Shown piece after piece: positions 36,739 to 49,300 of a stretch of DNA of 64,000 nt; the first letter of the stretch is position 1, and every line of letters begins with the position of its first letter. The position numbers and the translations under genes were made by a program. The stretch spans positions 155,770 to 219,769 of the forward strand of contig NMRB01000712.1 in NCBI GenBank assembly GCA_002633025.1, read 5' to 3'. The DNA is from Notospermus geniculatus. Lineage: Eukaryota > Nemertea > Pilidiophora > Heteronemertea > Lineidae. The notes under the pieces are model-generated. The model made no database searches, was not told where the DNA came from, and worked only from the letters and a program-made list of their open reading frames with translations.

Positions 36739-37527
36739 TTTTGACTGTTGTTATTTTGCGGATTACACTACCCTGCCTCCCTTTACATCAGCATCAAGAT
36801 GAGGATTACTTTTCCTAAGTAAGATCTGTCAATTTTGATGAAGTTGATCACCATTTGGTATTTCACACTAGTAGTAGGCCTATGTAACAGGGATCAAAGT
36901 CCCCCTGGAATCAAAGTCCGGTCTACTGTTCAGGGAGGGATTAGAATATGGCTATCTAGAGACCATGACCAAATATAACCTTACAATATCGGGCTGTTGT
37001 TTGGCGGAGTTGCATTCCTAGGATGTTGATTCCTGTCACACATATCTCTCATATCTTTTTTCTGTAAACCATGTTTTCGAGGATGACTTTTGGTATCACA
37101 TGCCTCCAAAAATGGGAAGATATTTGTTTGGTTCTTGGAAGTCCACAGGAAAACAGATAAAAGGGCCTTTTAATTTGACTTTTTTAAATGGGGAGTGCAG
37201 TGGGACCTCCCTTTAAAATGTACACCTCTGCCACTGTATTCCCAGTACCAGGCAAAAAGGCCTTTCTTTCTCTCGACTGTCTGTGCCTGCTATTGACCTC
37301 TCTCTGCTCAGTTGTGTAACTGGAGGTCAAATGGTTTGGAAACGTGCAATTTTCCATGGGGCATGTCTGGCTCAGTACTTTAGCCTAGATTGGCTAGACA
37401 TGAAATCAGATCAAAATCATTCATCATATCATCCTTCATTATTTTCTAATACTCATGTTGATAGAATGGTTGGATAGTATACATGTAGAACTCAATTTAC
37501 ATGTAATCAGTTCAGAATGTCCCCTTC

Positions 37528-37969
37528 ACCCGGGGGGGTCACTCCCCACACTGGCCATACACCATGTGTGTTCCTTGCTTTTTGAAAAGGCCCCCTCTGG
37601 CGGGATCAGTGAATTCATGATCCCACCCCCTCCAGCTGGCAGAAAGAATGGCCCCCGCCCGCCTCCCGTACGATGAACACAGTCAGCGCACCAAGTCCCG
37701 CTGCCTTTCCCGCTCTGTCAGCCGCCTCCCGCTGCTGTTGCCGACAGAACATTGCCTTTTGTTGCGGGCAGGGGAAAAGTTATAATTCAGGATGGGCCTT
37801 GTGCGGGAGAAATATGCTAGCCCATAGGCTTATTGATGAATGATAGGGAAATAAGGGGCCTCTCTGTGATCGCGCGGGCCCGCCGAAAATCGGCAAAATC
37901 ACCCCCTATTCCCGCTTTTTTAGGAACGCACATGGGATAATGTTGAGCCAGGGAGTGACCCCCCCGGGC
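37528..37969. mobile_element. Element with CCCGGGGGGGTCACTCC ends
   Basis: CCCGGGGGGGTCACTCCC at 37529 and GGGAGTGACCCCCCCGGG at about 37951 are exact inverted repeats bounding roughly 440 bp of GC-rich sequence without a convincing reading frame. Confidence 0.75.
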
Positions 37970-38337
37970 CCCTTCATGAGATTCAGGTCGTTTCATTTGG
38001 TTCTAATGACCTTATTGCCTCTCGTATCAGAAAAGATACGACAGGAGACGTCTTGAAGACCCTGCTGCTTCGAGAGGATCTGGTTTCCCAGGCCAGTGAT
38101 TGCCGTCTTCCCCTGACAAGCGTCCAATCACTCCTACCCTCACTCAGCCTTGTCGGATGGCAACGTTACCGTAGGCCTCAATATGTCAAGATGGTGATTA
38201 TCTTTTGCGGCTTTCATTCTAGCTGCAACATTCTTGAAATATCAGGTGCCATGCCTGATGATCTCTGCAAGAAATCTCAGCTGTGAAATTCCCCTCGAAA
38301 GTAGGGTTCATTGGCACATGGATTTTGTCCTATAAAG

Positions 38338-38470
38338 CTACGTTTAGCTGACACGCGGAATGCGGAACGCGGAAGCGGAAAGTGCAATGCATTTTCGCAT
38401 ATACAACATATCTTTCCGCCAGGGTTTCCGCGTCCCTATACCGCATTCCGCGTGTCAGCTAAACGCAGCC
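38338..38470. mobile_element. MITE with GTTTAGCTGACACGCGGAA ends
   Basis: GTTTAGCTGACACGCGGAAT and ATTCCGCGTGTCAGCTAAAC are exact mirror ends of a 133-bp element whose inner arms (GCGGAAGCGGAAAG) also pair. Confidence 0.85.
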
Positions 38471-39840
38471 TTACATGTACCGGTAGGTCCGTAAGAATAG
38501 ATCAAATAGACGTTTGCATTGTCGTATCCGGAAAACTGGGGGCAAACAGACTGAAAACGGACCGGATCCATGTGCCAATGAACCTTGCTTAACCCTGGCA
38601 ATCAGTTTGAAGTACATTGCCAAATTTTTTATACAAATTAATCAATTATTTCTGTCATATGACACAACACAAGATAAGGCCTTTGAATGTCAACAAAGTC
38701 TGACCGTAACTGTGCACAAGTTCAGCCTTGTTATCTGCTGCTTATGTCATCCCTTCTTCGATTTTTCGTTTACCGGTACATTTGGATGTGATTTCCTGAA
38801 CTTGTGGAATTTAAAGACATAAGAGATTATGTACAATTGTACTTTTAGTCAATGCCATTTTGACTGGTTACTGCAGATGATAGGGTCGAATCAGAGAACT
38901 GGGAGAAGTACGGGAGGTGGTGTGAGTTCAAACCCCCTAGGCCTACTTAGCATTGGACAATCCTCTCCCTCCTAGACTGGTTCCCTGCCCTTGAGCAGCT
39001 CTGCTAACATTCGTAATAGTGGAGCGTCTCAAGGACAGGGGAGCTGCCGGTCTATCCCTCTCCCCCTTGGAAACCAATACACTGTGACTTTCATTGGATA
39101 GACAGATGAACTTGTTCGCCCTTCGATACATTTTATTGGACCAATTGCATCCGTTTCAAAAGTGACCTTATTCCATTTGATAATTATGTCAACAGGTGTC
39201 TTCCTGCACTTAATGAAACCTCACTCCATCCTATGATATTAAATTCAGTTTATATTAAGACCGGGTTTATTTATCGAGCCGCTCGATGAATAAGCACTAC
39301 TTTCGGTCTTATTTGTCAAGCCGCCCGATGAGGAGTACGTGGATTCAGTGTTATTTATCGAGCTTGCTTGACAAGCAGGCGTAAAATTCAGCATTGTTCG
39401 TCGAGCTGGCAATAAAGACACGCCTCCTCATGAATATGCAGTGGCTTCAGCTTGTTTAGTTCGGAAGTCGGCAGTGCGGTGGTGCTTCATTGCTCGCAAC
39501 ATGGGGGGTCTCCGAAGCCAATTTATCCTTTTTTCAATCCTTGTTTCTGTGTGATGACCCAAATCTTAGACACTGTATGTCGCATGCCTAGCTTCAGACT
39601 CTCGGTTTTCGTCAGTCTCAAGATTAATCCGCTGTGGTTTGTGGGTCAGAATCTGCCGGTGAGTCCGAACACCAGGGTGTGCCCAGCAGGATGATGCGAC
39701 GATTCTGTAGACGATTTTATCAGTGTCACCACTAAGAAGAAAAAAAAATTAACCAGTTGTTCTATGTAGACATTTGGAAAATGCAACATAATTTTCTAAG
39801 AAAAGGAAAACAAGAAAAATAAAAAAATAAAAAAATATCA

Positions 39841-39928
39841 TGACCACACGGGAATCGAACCCTCGACCTCAGGGGTGTAATCCCCACATCTTTGCAATGT
39901 GCCAATCAATACACTGAAGACAGTGGTA
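39841..39928 (-). tRNA. tRNA-like sequence, probably a pseudogene or SINE head
   Basis: On the minus strand, ACCAC and GTGGT could form the acceptor stem, TCTTCAGTG resembles a D-arm A box, GGGG and CCCC enclose a seven-base loop containing TAC, and GAGGGTTCGATTCCC is a good T-arm B box. At 88 bp it is longer than a normal tRNA and the acceptor is incomplete, so a functional tRNA is doubtful. Confidence 0.3.
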
Positions 39929-40094
39929 GAGTATTTATATCACCTGGTTCCGGAAATACGGGCAGCTCGACGTTTAAGCCCAATTTTGCGTACTGTTTAG
40001 CGAGCCGGGCGTGATAAATAGCCACTTCGTTATATTAAAATGTCATTGGATCGGTCAGTGAATTGGAAGTGTTATGATGTGTAGATGAAATTCA

Positions 40095-40219
40095 CGGCCT
40101 GTACTTTAGAATGCTCCTCAACATAAAAGAGTTGAGCACTCAAGGTTACTGTTCTTAACAAGAGAACAATAGCCTTGAGGAACTCCTTTACGTTGAGGAG
40201 CATTCTAAAATACGCCGGA
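40095..40219. mobile_element. MITE related to the 13517-13635 element
   Basis: The left end GGCCTGTACTTTAGAATGCT and the right end AGCATTCTAAAATACGCCGG are mirror arms with inner CTCAACATAAA/TTTACGTTGAG pairing. It lies just before the first GPR155 exon. Confidence 0.75.
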
Positions 40220-40392
40220 CCATTATTTTAGGGAAACCTGCTTCATTACATTGTTATCGTTATTATTATCGATATTATTACTTCTCTATTTCCAGAAACT
40301 TTGACTGGTCACATCTCACCGCACCAGATGATCGTGTGACGACAACAAAAAGCCCACTCCCCGCCAGCATCATCCCAACAGACAATTCAAAC

Positions 40393-43300
40393 ATGGCGGA
40401 CGCCTTCGACAACCTTTACCCGGCGATCATCCAGTGTTTCGTCATCATTCTCTGCGGTTACATCGCCGGTCGTAGTAACCTGATCTCACACACCCAAGGA
40501 AAAGGACTTGGCGCATACATATCAAACTTCGCGTTACCAGCTCTTGTTTTTCGGAGCATGGTAATGTTAGATTTTTCTGAAGTGAACTGGAAATTCTTAG
40601 GAAGTATCCTCATCGGGAAGTCCATTGTGTTTCTTCTTGTCATATGTTTTACTCTTCTGTTGCTGCGTCCGAGGAACTTTGGGAAATGTGGACTGTACGC
40701 TATATTTGCGACACAGAGTAACGATTTTGCGCTGGGATATCCTATAGGTTAGTATGAAGTGCAGCTCAATTCATGGTCAAATATCTGCCTCTGCTTCAGG
40801 GCTCAAACTGTTCAGGGGAGGACCTAGTGAAAGTCCTGTTGGCTTTGATGGTCAGATTTCTTGGAAATGATAAGTAGTCAACATCAAATATTGAGAGGAA
40901 TGTAGATGGCACTATTTCATGTCCAGCAATGTCTCCGAGTTGCTTTTGTCAGAGAGTTTGTGCATCATTGAGCAAGTGTGAGGCTTGTGTATAGTGCGTT
41001 CGTGATTCCACTGTTAGGCAGTCTCGAAGTACCGGTACCTTACACTATTACCGGTAGTACGGTACCCCAGTATCTCCAGAAACCTTTCTGGTGAACTCAA
41101 ACTAAAGGAGCAGCTCATTCAGCACAGCACGTGATCCTTTCTAACTAGTTGAGAGTCCAGAGTAATGACTCAACCTGTGATATCAGTTAGCATTAACGAG
41201 CAACTACTTTTCTCTTTTCAGTGCAAGCCCTCTACTCGGAGACCCACCCCGATTACCTCAAATATATCTACCTGGTGGTACCAATATCATTCTTCATACT
41301 CAACCCAATCGGATTCATATTGCTTGAGATTCAAAAACGTCGGACGTCAGAACACCATGCGAGCGGTTGGATGGTATTATGGCACATCGTGAAGGGAGTC
41401 CTCCTAAACCCTATCGTGGCAATGACGGTCGTTGGTTTTGTCGGAAACTTCGTCTTTCACCAGAAGGTTCCTCGTGTCTTGGACGGAATACTTGTCTTAC
41501 TAAAAGATTCCTTCAGTAGTTGTGCTCTGTTTTATCTTGGTCTCACCATGGTCGGCAAAATCAAGTCACAAGTCGGAGCGGCCCTTATAACTCCTGTGTT
41601 GCTCATATTCGCTAAATCGTAAGTATGATATGTGGACACTGAAATCATTGTGAACCGCATTCTCCCACAGCGTGGTTTTGCTCTAGCTCTTCTTCAGACG
41701 CTTGCACACACTTTGTGTGCGGGGATGAAGAGGAGTGGCGTAAAAACCCTTGCTCTTGGAGGATGCGAGAACCCAGACTTCTCTATGTACGTTTGTGACA
41801 TTTTGGGTAATTTTATGACGAAAAGTCCTTCATTCTGACTTCGCAGAGGATACTCCTTAAATTTTAAGACAACTTTTTCAGTTCATTCAGCATCAACCAG
41901 TCATGACAATTTCACGCTGATCAATGAACGATAAAATTCTCATTCTTTGCAGAATGCTACTTCCGTTTGCCATACGAGAGATGGTGACCATCCTAGACGC
42001 TGGTAATTCAACCAACGAAACTGCCAGTCTTGGCTCGTATGGATTTCTTTACGGCACATTCCCCGTGGCGCCGACGGTCGTTATTTATGCGTCGCAGTAT
42101 AACTTGGCGATGGAGATGGTAAAGAGTCAGGAATTTGTTGAATCCAAGACCTACACATGGCTACTCTGAACTACCACAAATCTTCATGTGCACATACATG
42201 GGGAATCCCCACCCCATCCAACTCCCACCAAACAGGCAGCACTGCAAGCATAAGACACTTAAAATCTGCCAAAACAAAGCTATGTCATCATGTCACAACG
42301 TTCTTTACACTGAGCAGCTGGGTGAAAACCAGATCTTTTGTTTGCTGCACTGCCATGCAGAATAGTTTTTCATGTTGCTCACTGAGCCATGATCTTTCTG
42401 CTGCCAATATGATACACAGCATGGAACACTTCTCTACATGTATATTTACAACTGGAACCAACCACTGTTTAACTTTGTTTGCAGGTCGCCACCGGGATGG
42501 TCGTGTGTACATTCCTGTCAGCTCCTCTGATGTTTGTCTCCGCCCGGATGATCACCCTGTCCGTCAGGGACAGCTCAGATTATCAGGATCTCATACAGAC
42601 GACAGCATTTGATGTCAGCATCTTGGGTATGGTCTGTGGGGTGAGTGTATGGACCAGAACATTTTCTGTCTTCAGTCATCTCTACGTGGTCAGTGGTTTT
42701 AGATTACTCTTCGTGTGTTTTCATTCATTTGCATCAGCGTTGAGTGCAAAATCATGGGTACCAATCAGAATGCTTGTTACTCAACAACGATTATTCTGAT
42801 TGGCTGAGGAAAAGATCATGTTAGGTCAGCACGTCATTAATAGAGAACACGTACCCATAATTTGTGCCCGACAGCCCATGTGAGACATCAGATGAAATCA
42901 TGTCCATGGGGGCTGATGCCCTGCCTCAGCAAGTCAGGAGTTGATTGGAAATTTCAAAGAGATGAGAACTTAGTAGGAGTGAGTGCGAGATATTGTGTGT
43001 GGAGATGAGAATTTTAAAAGGCACTGCTCCGCATGTAAATCTTCTCCTGCAAGTTGGCTCTTAGCACAACTTGGCCGGAGAAACTGACAGGCAGTCGTTA
43101 CTGCCATTGGTTATACCACCAATGGTGAATAGCCAAAAGAGAGCTAACTAGCTCGAGAAGACACTCACATGGAGCTGTGCTGTTAAGCTCAACCTTCCCT
43201 CCCTATTATGCCCTGATCATTCATGTTCCTCTTGTTCCAGGTTTGGGTCATGGGTGTGTTGCTGTTCAGCAGACGATTCCGTAAGCTTCCTCATCAGTTC

Positions 43301-46300
43301 ACCCTCACCATGCTGGTCATGCAGGTTTGTCTAACATTTCACCGAGATTTCTTCAATAGTAAACCACAAACCTTGATCTACAAGTCCACTGCTGTGGTCA
43401 CTCCACCTGGTGGTTGGGGCTGTCAGCATAGGATCCATCAGAAGATGTTTGTAACGTGCAACATGCAAAATTTGTGTGTAAGGTCGTGTACCGGCATGTT
43501 CCTTTGTGGCATGTTTTCTTGTTCCCTGTTCACTTGTGACCTTGTGGTGCGTCACAGAGAGAATGAACCATTGATTTGCTTACTGGCCGTTCCCACAGGG
43601 CACAAGGCCAGGTCTCATTGTCCTAACAGCTCGAGTCCAAAGAACATGGAAACATGCCACAAGTGAACAGCCTGCGGATACTGGGCCTTATGTTCACCGT
43701 ACCACCATGGAGAATGGTCTTGCGTGTTCCTCCTAGTAACCTCTGAGACGGCGACAGTTCTACCAGAGAATGCTCCTAATGAGGCTTCGTACAAACTATT
43801 CTCCCAGATACGTACTGCGTTTGTTCAGTGTTGGTGGAATAACATCCAGCTTTGATGCTAAAGGTTTTCTTTCTTTTTCAGTTCTTGATGTGCCTTGGCA
43901 ACCTCCTCTACTACCTAGTCAACAACATCGACAGCATAAACTGGCAGCACTATACCCGGTTCATCATCTTCCTCATCAGCGTGTTGAGTACACGTTGTTG
44001 GACGGCGGCCATTGCTCTGGCACTTTGCTTCCTTCGCGTACGCAGTTTCTGTTTCTTGTTGAGGGTACGAATCTGGCTTTACATTTTTGCACTAGGGTAA
44101 GTACCGTAATGCTAGGTTTACATTATGTTCCCGGTGGCCACGGCAGCCCCGTTGGCCAAAATTCCACGGCGCACTATGTTTCGGGCAATTTTTTTCTCCG
44201 TATTGAAGTTTAGTTAGGTCTTGCAATCACGACCTGTCACGTTTGCCCATCCCGTCCCCCCGCATTGTCTCGCGTCCATCCCGTTTTGTCCACGGTGGCC
44301 TGAAACGTGATTGCCGTGGCCGCCGGGAACATAATGTAAACCTAGCATAACTATTGTACAGTTCTCAAGCCTCCCATCTCTGAGCTTTGGATATCTGTGT
44401 CGCAAAGTAAGATTTGACACATCGCAAAGGGCTTCACAGACCTAGGGCCGTATGCTTGGGTCAGACTTAGCCACACTTTCATCAAAGTCTGACTTTTCTC
44501 AATGCTTCAAGCAAAGAGAAAGTTAACTTCAGCTATACTTTAGGCTAAAGTCCGACCCATGCATACGGTCTTTAGCGTTGTGGCAGAAAATGGGCCTAGG
44601 TGTTCTGTTCACCGTCTTCGCGCTTAGCCTATCAGCTGGTCATTTTCAATATCATGCAGTACAGATTACATGTATTACCAGAAATTGAATAATCTCTTCT
44701 TGATTGACAGATTATAAATTGATTGACAGACTATGATTGATTAATTGACACTGAATGATTGATTGGTTGATTATGTTCCAGGTTCCCTGTCTTCATCACA
44801 GGTGTCCTGATGATGTCTGTTAGACGACAACCAGGCAAAGTCATCATTGACCCGGCCTTCCAGTACGGGACACCACAGGTAAGCACACAATCTCTTCATT
44901 ATGAGCCACACTGCAGTCATTAAATCTTCCCCTACCCAGTCTGTCCCGGGCTAGGCCCTCTCATGATGTGGCTCTCCNNNNNNNNNNNNNNNNNNNNNNN
45001 NNNNNNNNNNNNNNNNNNNNNNNNNNNNNNNNNNNNNNNNNNNNNNNNNNNNNNNNNNNNNNNNNNNNNNNNNNNNNNNNNNNNNNNNNNNNNNNNNNNN
45101 NNNNNNNNNNNNNNNNNNNNNNNNNNNNNNNNNNNNNNNNNNNNNNNNNNNNNNNNNNNNNNNNNNNNNNNNNNNNNNNNNNNNNNNNNNNNNNNNNNNN
45201 NNNNNNNNNNNNNNNNNNNNNNNNNNNNNNNNNNNNNNNNNNNNNNNNNNNNNNNNNNNNNNNNNNNNNNNNNNNNNNNNNNNNNNNNNNNNNNNNNNNN
45301 NNNNNNNNNNNNNNNNNNNNNNNNNNNNNNNNNNNNNNNNNNNNNNNNNNNNNNNNNNNNNNNNNNNNNNNNNNNNNNNNNNNNNNNNNNNNNNNNNNNN
45401 NNNNNNNNNNNNNNNNNNNNNNNNNNNNNNNNNNNNNNNNNNNNNNNNNNNNNNNNNNNNNNNNNNNNNNNNNNNNNNNNNNNNNNNNNNNNNNNNNNNN
45501 NNNNNNNNNNNNNNNNNNNNNNNNNNNNNNNNNNNNNNNNNNNNNNNNNNNNNNNNNNNNNNNNNNNNNNTGCTGGTCATGCAGGTTTGTCCAACATTTC
45601 ACCGAGATTTCTTCAATAGTAAACACCAAACCTTGATCTTGATTTGTTCAGTTTTGGTGGAATAACATCCAGCATTGGATGCTAAAGGTTTTCTTTCTTT
45701 TTCAGTTCTTGATGTGCCTTGGCAACCTCCTCTACTACCTAGTCAACAACATCGACAGCATCAACTGGCAGCACTATACTCGATTCATCATCTTCCTCAT
45801 CAGCGTGTTGAGTACACGTTGTTGGACGGCGGCTATTGCTCTTGCACTCTGCTTCCTTCGCGTACGCAGTTTCTGTTTCTTGTTGCGGGTACGAATCTGG
45901 CTTTACATTTTTGCACTAGGGTAAGTACCGTAACTATTGTACAGTTCACAAGCCTCCCATCGCTGAGCTTTGGATATCTGTGTCGCAAAGTAAGATTTGA
46001 CACATCGCAAAGGGCTTCACAGACCAAGGGCCGTATGCTTGGGTCAGACTTAGCCACACTTTCATCAAAGTCTGACTTTTCTCAATGCTTCAAGTAAAGA
46101 GAAAGTCCAACTTCAGCTGGTAAAGTCCAACCGCAGCATACGGCCTTGAGCGTTGTTGCAGTAAATGTGCCTAGGTGTTCTGTTCACCATCTTCGCACTT
46201 AGCCTATCAGCTGGTCATTTTCAATATCATGCAGTACTGATTACATGTATTACCAGAAATTGAATAATCTCTTCTTGATTGACAGATTATAAATTGATTG

Positions 46301-49300
46301 ACAGACTATGATTGATTAATTGACACTGAATGATTGATTGATTGATTATGTTCCAGGTTCCCTGTCTTCATCACAGGTGTCCTGATGATGTCTGTTAGAC
46401 GACAACCAGGCAAAGTCATCATTGACCCGGCCTTCCAGTACGGGACACCACAGGTAAGCACACAATCTCTTCATTATGAGCCACACTGCAGTCATTAAAT
46501 CTTCCCCTACCCAGCCTGTCCTGGGCTAGGCCCTCTCATGATGTGGCTCTCCCTGCTTGTTAAGATAAATTCCTGGGGGGGGGGGGACAGTTGGTTATGG
46601 AGTACACCGCAACTATTTGTGGCCCGCTCCAGCAAAAGTAGGCACTTGTCACAGGTGACCATGATTGATCATCAGTTTACTCCACTATTCTCACTGCTGT
46701 CCGCTACTATTGTCAACCTGCAGAGACATACATTTTGCCTGTTGTGTTGTAACCCTTTCCTCGGTTGTGACAAGCACCTACTTTTGCTAGATCTGGTCAC
46801 ATTTATTGTCGTCTGTTTCAGGTGATAATTTCAGCTGTTGTCATCTTCCTCTGTCTCATCACGACCATCATCAGCCTCGTGATTGGTCATCGCTACGACC
46901 GCCATCGTCTCCACGGTTACGCCCAACTCACCGACTCAACATCAAAACTCCATAGCTTTAGTAATCGATCAGTCAGGGTAAAAGCTGAATCAGCCCGACG
47001 AAACGAAGACTCGATTCAGTCCAATTCTACAACGCCAAGCCCGGAACATGAATCAACGAACTTTTCCATCTGTGATAGAAGTGCCAGCGGTGATCACTCC
47101 GTGCGGACAGGATGTGACCAGTGTTCTGGAAGCTGTGATGGTACGTTTGTCGTTGGTGTGTTAGTTCCAGGATAGAGCTGCACCCAAGTCAAGTGATGTA
47201 GTCAGACACCAGCACACAGTTTCCTGCGGCTAAGTTGGGCTAACGCAGCCAACTTGTGCTAGAATGCCCTCACCTGGGGGCGCCCCATGACACATAGTTT
47301 TGTGTGGTGCCAAGAGTGTTTAGACAATGTCCCACAGGTCCTGGATATCCCCTGTTATAAATACCGTCGCCCCGTAGCTCATTTTCCACTGGTCTTTTGA
47401 CCCTGAGAGATCCCCACTTTATTTAATTGAAATCTTTTCATTCCAGGTAAACCTGTGAATATTGAAGATTTAGTTCCAATCAATCTGAGCACATCCCAGC
47501 GGCAGACGTCAGATGGTAACGAGTCACCAGGGAGTCCCACAGAACCTTATGGTAATCTCCTTCACATCTCTTAGTTCATGACATTTTCCTTCAACTAAAG
47601 GTGCTCCTCTGTGTGAGCTTTCTCGTGTGAGTTGGCTTTCAATGGGCACTTTTCAAAGAATATTTTTTGCACGTCCCTTGAAGTTCTAAATTGTTTCATT
47701 TGTTCGCTTCCTTCTCACCAGGTGATGCTTCCATGACGGAGAGAACCTGTCTCCTCGGCGACGACTGTGATACAAACCAACGTCGTATCTGTCTGAAGAG
47801 ATTACGGGAATACGACAGCACGGCGTATCCACATATCGGGGACGAACTTCTGGAGGAGAGAATCGGAGAATATCAGATCACCCGCCATATTGTTTTGCTG
47901 TTGTTGAATTGTCTTTCAATGTTTGTGGTAGGTGGATTTTTGGATTCAAAATCTATGATATTTTGTGATCAGTTCTGACTTACGTATGCTAACAGTGGAA
48001 AAATGACTGTCTGCCATAGTTACAGTACCGGTAACTATAATGGCTGCCATTCATATCCACTTCAGTGGTGACATTGACCTTGAAGATGACCTAGACAGCT
48101 CTGATATAACCTTGACATCAGTTATGTGACCGTGACCTTCTGTTTTCAGGGTCTCTTCCTGTGCATGTGGCGCATGTTTAACGAGTCGTCGTCTGGTCTC
48201 TATGTTGAGTTAGAATTCCTCGATGCCGTGACATGTTTTGGTCAGGGATTCTTTGCATTTGCCGTCTTTGGACTGGACACGGAGTTGGTCATCATGCCGT
48301 TTGTGAGAAAGTAAGTACCGGTACAGAATCGACGTAAACTCTGAACAGATCCAAATGTGAACTTCTGGACTTTGGTTTCTCAGCTATCATAGAGTCTGGT
48401 TGAAGATAGAGAACTCATGATGTAGAAAGAGAACTAGGCCTGTGTGGTTTTGAAGGACTTCCTACATGTATATCTTTTCCACCATGACATGGCATATAAC
48501 CAATGTCACAAGGTGAAATTATGCCCATTTCCACTAAAACACTTTCCGCCACAGTTTGTTGCAAGTGGAATGGTTTTCACAGTCATGTATTGTTAGACCA
48601 ATGAACGATTCTCCAAAATGCTGTGAAAAACCTCAGTGGAAACGTGGCTTCAACCATGGTATCACATAATCTGAAAGTTGATGCAGTTTACCGGTACCTC
48701 GGAGCGGAGATCGGAAAGTTGCTGGAGTCATTTTAACAACAATTTTCTTTTTTCTCTCTGCTCAGTTTACTCCTGCCAGAGAGGTAAACTTGTGTAGTGG
48801 CTGTCTGTAGTCTGCCTCCGATGTTGTGATACTTAACTTCATGTACAAGGAGTTGGCAGTGGTATAGACAAATCCCAAATTGACGAAAACGAGAAAGATC
48901 TGCGCACTTCCGCCGAAATCGTAAACAGAACCTCGGTCTGAAACCATCTGACACTGAATGACGTGACGCAGAAAACCCCACGACCATGTGACGACAGTGA
49001 GTTCGACGACGTTGCATCAGAGTCGACCATTGATGAATCATGGATTGCGTCACGTCAGCTGGTTTCAGGTCGAGGTTCTGTTTGCCATTTCGGCGGAAGT
49101 GTGCAGATCTGGGGATTTGGGATTTGTCTATTGTCCTCCTGGTGGGAGGCTACAGTGGTCTCTACTGCTTAAGGAACACATGCCCTGGTGGTTATGAACT
49201 CTGAAAATAAAATGTCCATGGGTCATAAGAGGGGCACACTCGGGAAAGAGACTCATTTGCATTTTAGTGAAATGAAGGAAGACCTATCAACTCGCAGGTA

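Larger units (their letters stand above)
34861..40295. other. Intergenic, repeat-rich, between RPL37A and GPR155
   Basis: No gene I can support. The interval holds a TCTG microsatellite, two perfect hairpins, several MITEs and a tRNA-like segment, each listed. A 5' exon of the GPR155 gene may hide here. Confidence 0.45.
43311..44977. repeat. Direct repeat copy A around GPR155 exons 6-7
   Basis: Everything from TGCTGGTCATGCAGGTTTGT to the gap reappears at 45571-46552. Copy A has two extra segments: about 450 bp between 43378 and 43830, and a 239-bp palindromic element at 44109-44347. It ends at the gap in GATGTGGCTCTCC, which continues in copy B. Confidence 0.85.
45571..46552. repeat. Direct repeat copy B around GPR155 exons 6-7
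   Basis: Second copy of 43311-44977, with intronic SNPs and without the 450-bp and 239-bp segments. It joins cleanly to unique sequence at its right end. Confidence 0.85.

Noticed and set aside
44951-45636. Four overlapping 209-222-codon frames
   Set aside because: All are made of gap 3 Ns.
43882-46453. A genuine in-frame duplication of GPR155 exons 6-7
   Set aside because: The gap, the truncated matching ends and the allele-like differences fit unmerged haplotypes better; other family members have one copy.
48733-49197. Several 60-106-codon ORFs on both strands
   Set aside because: They are translations of the family A foldback element.
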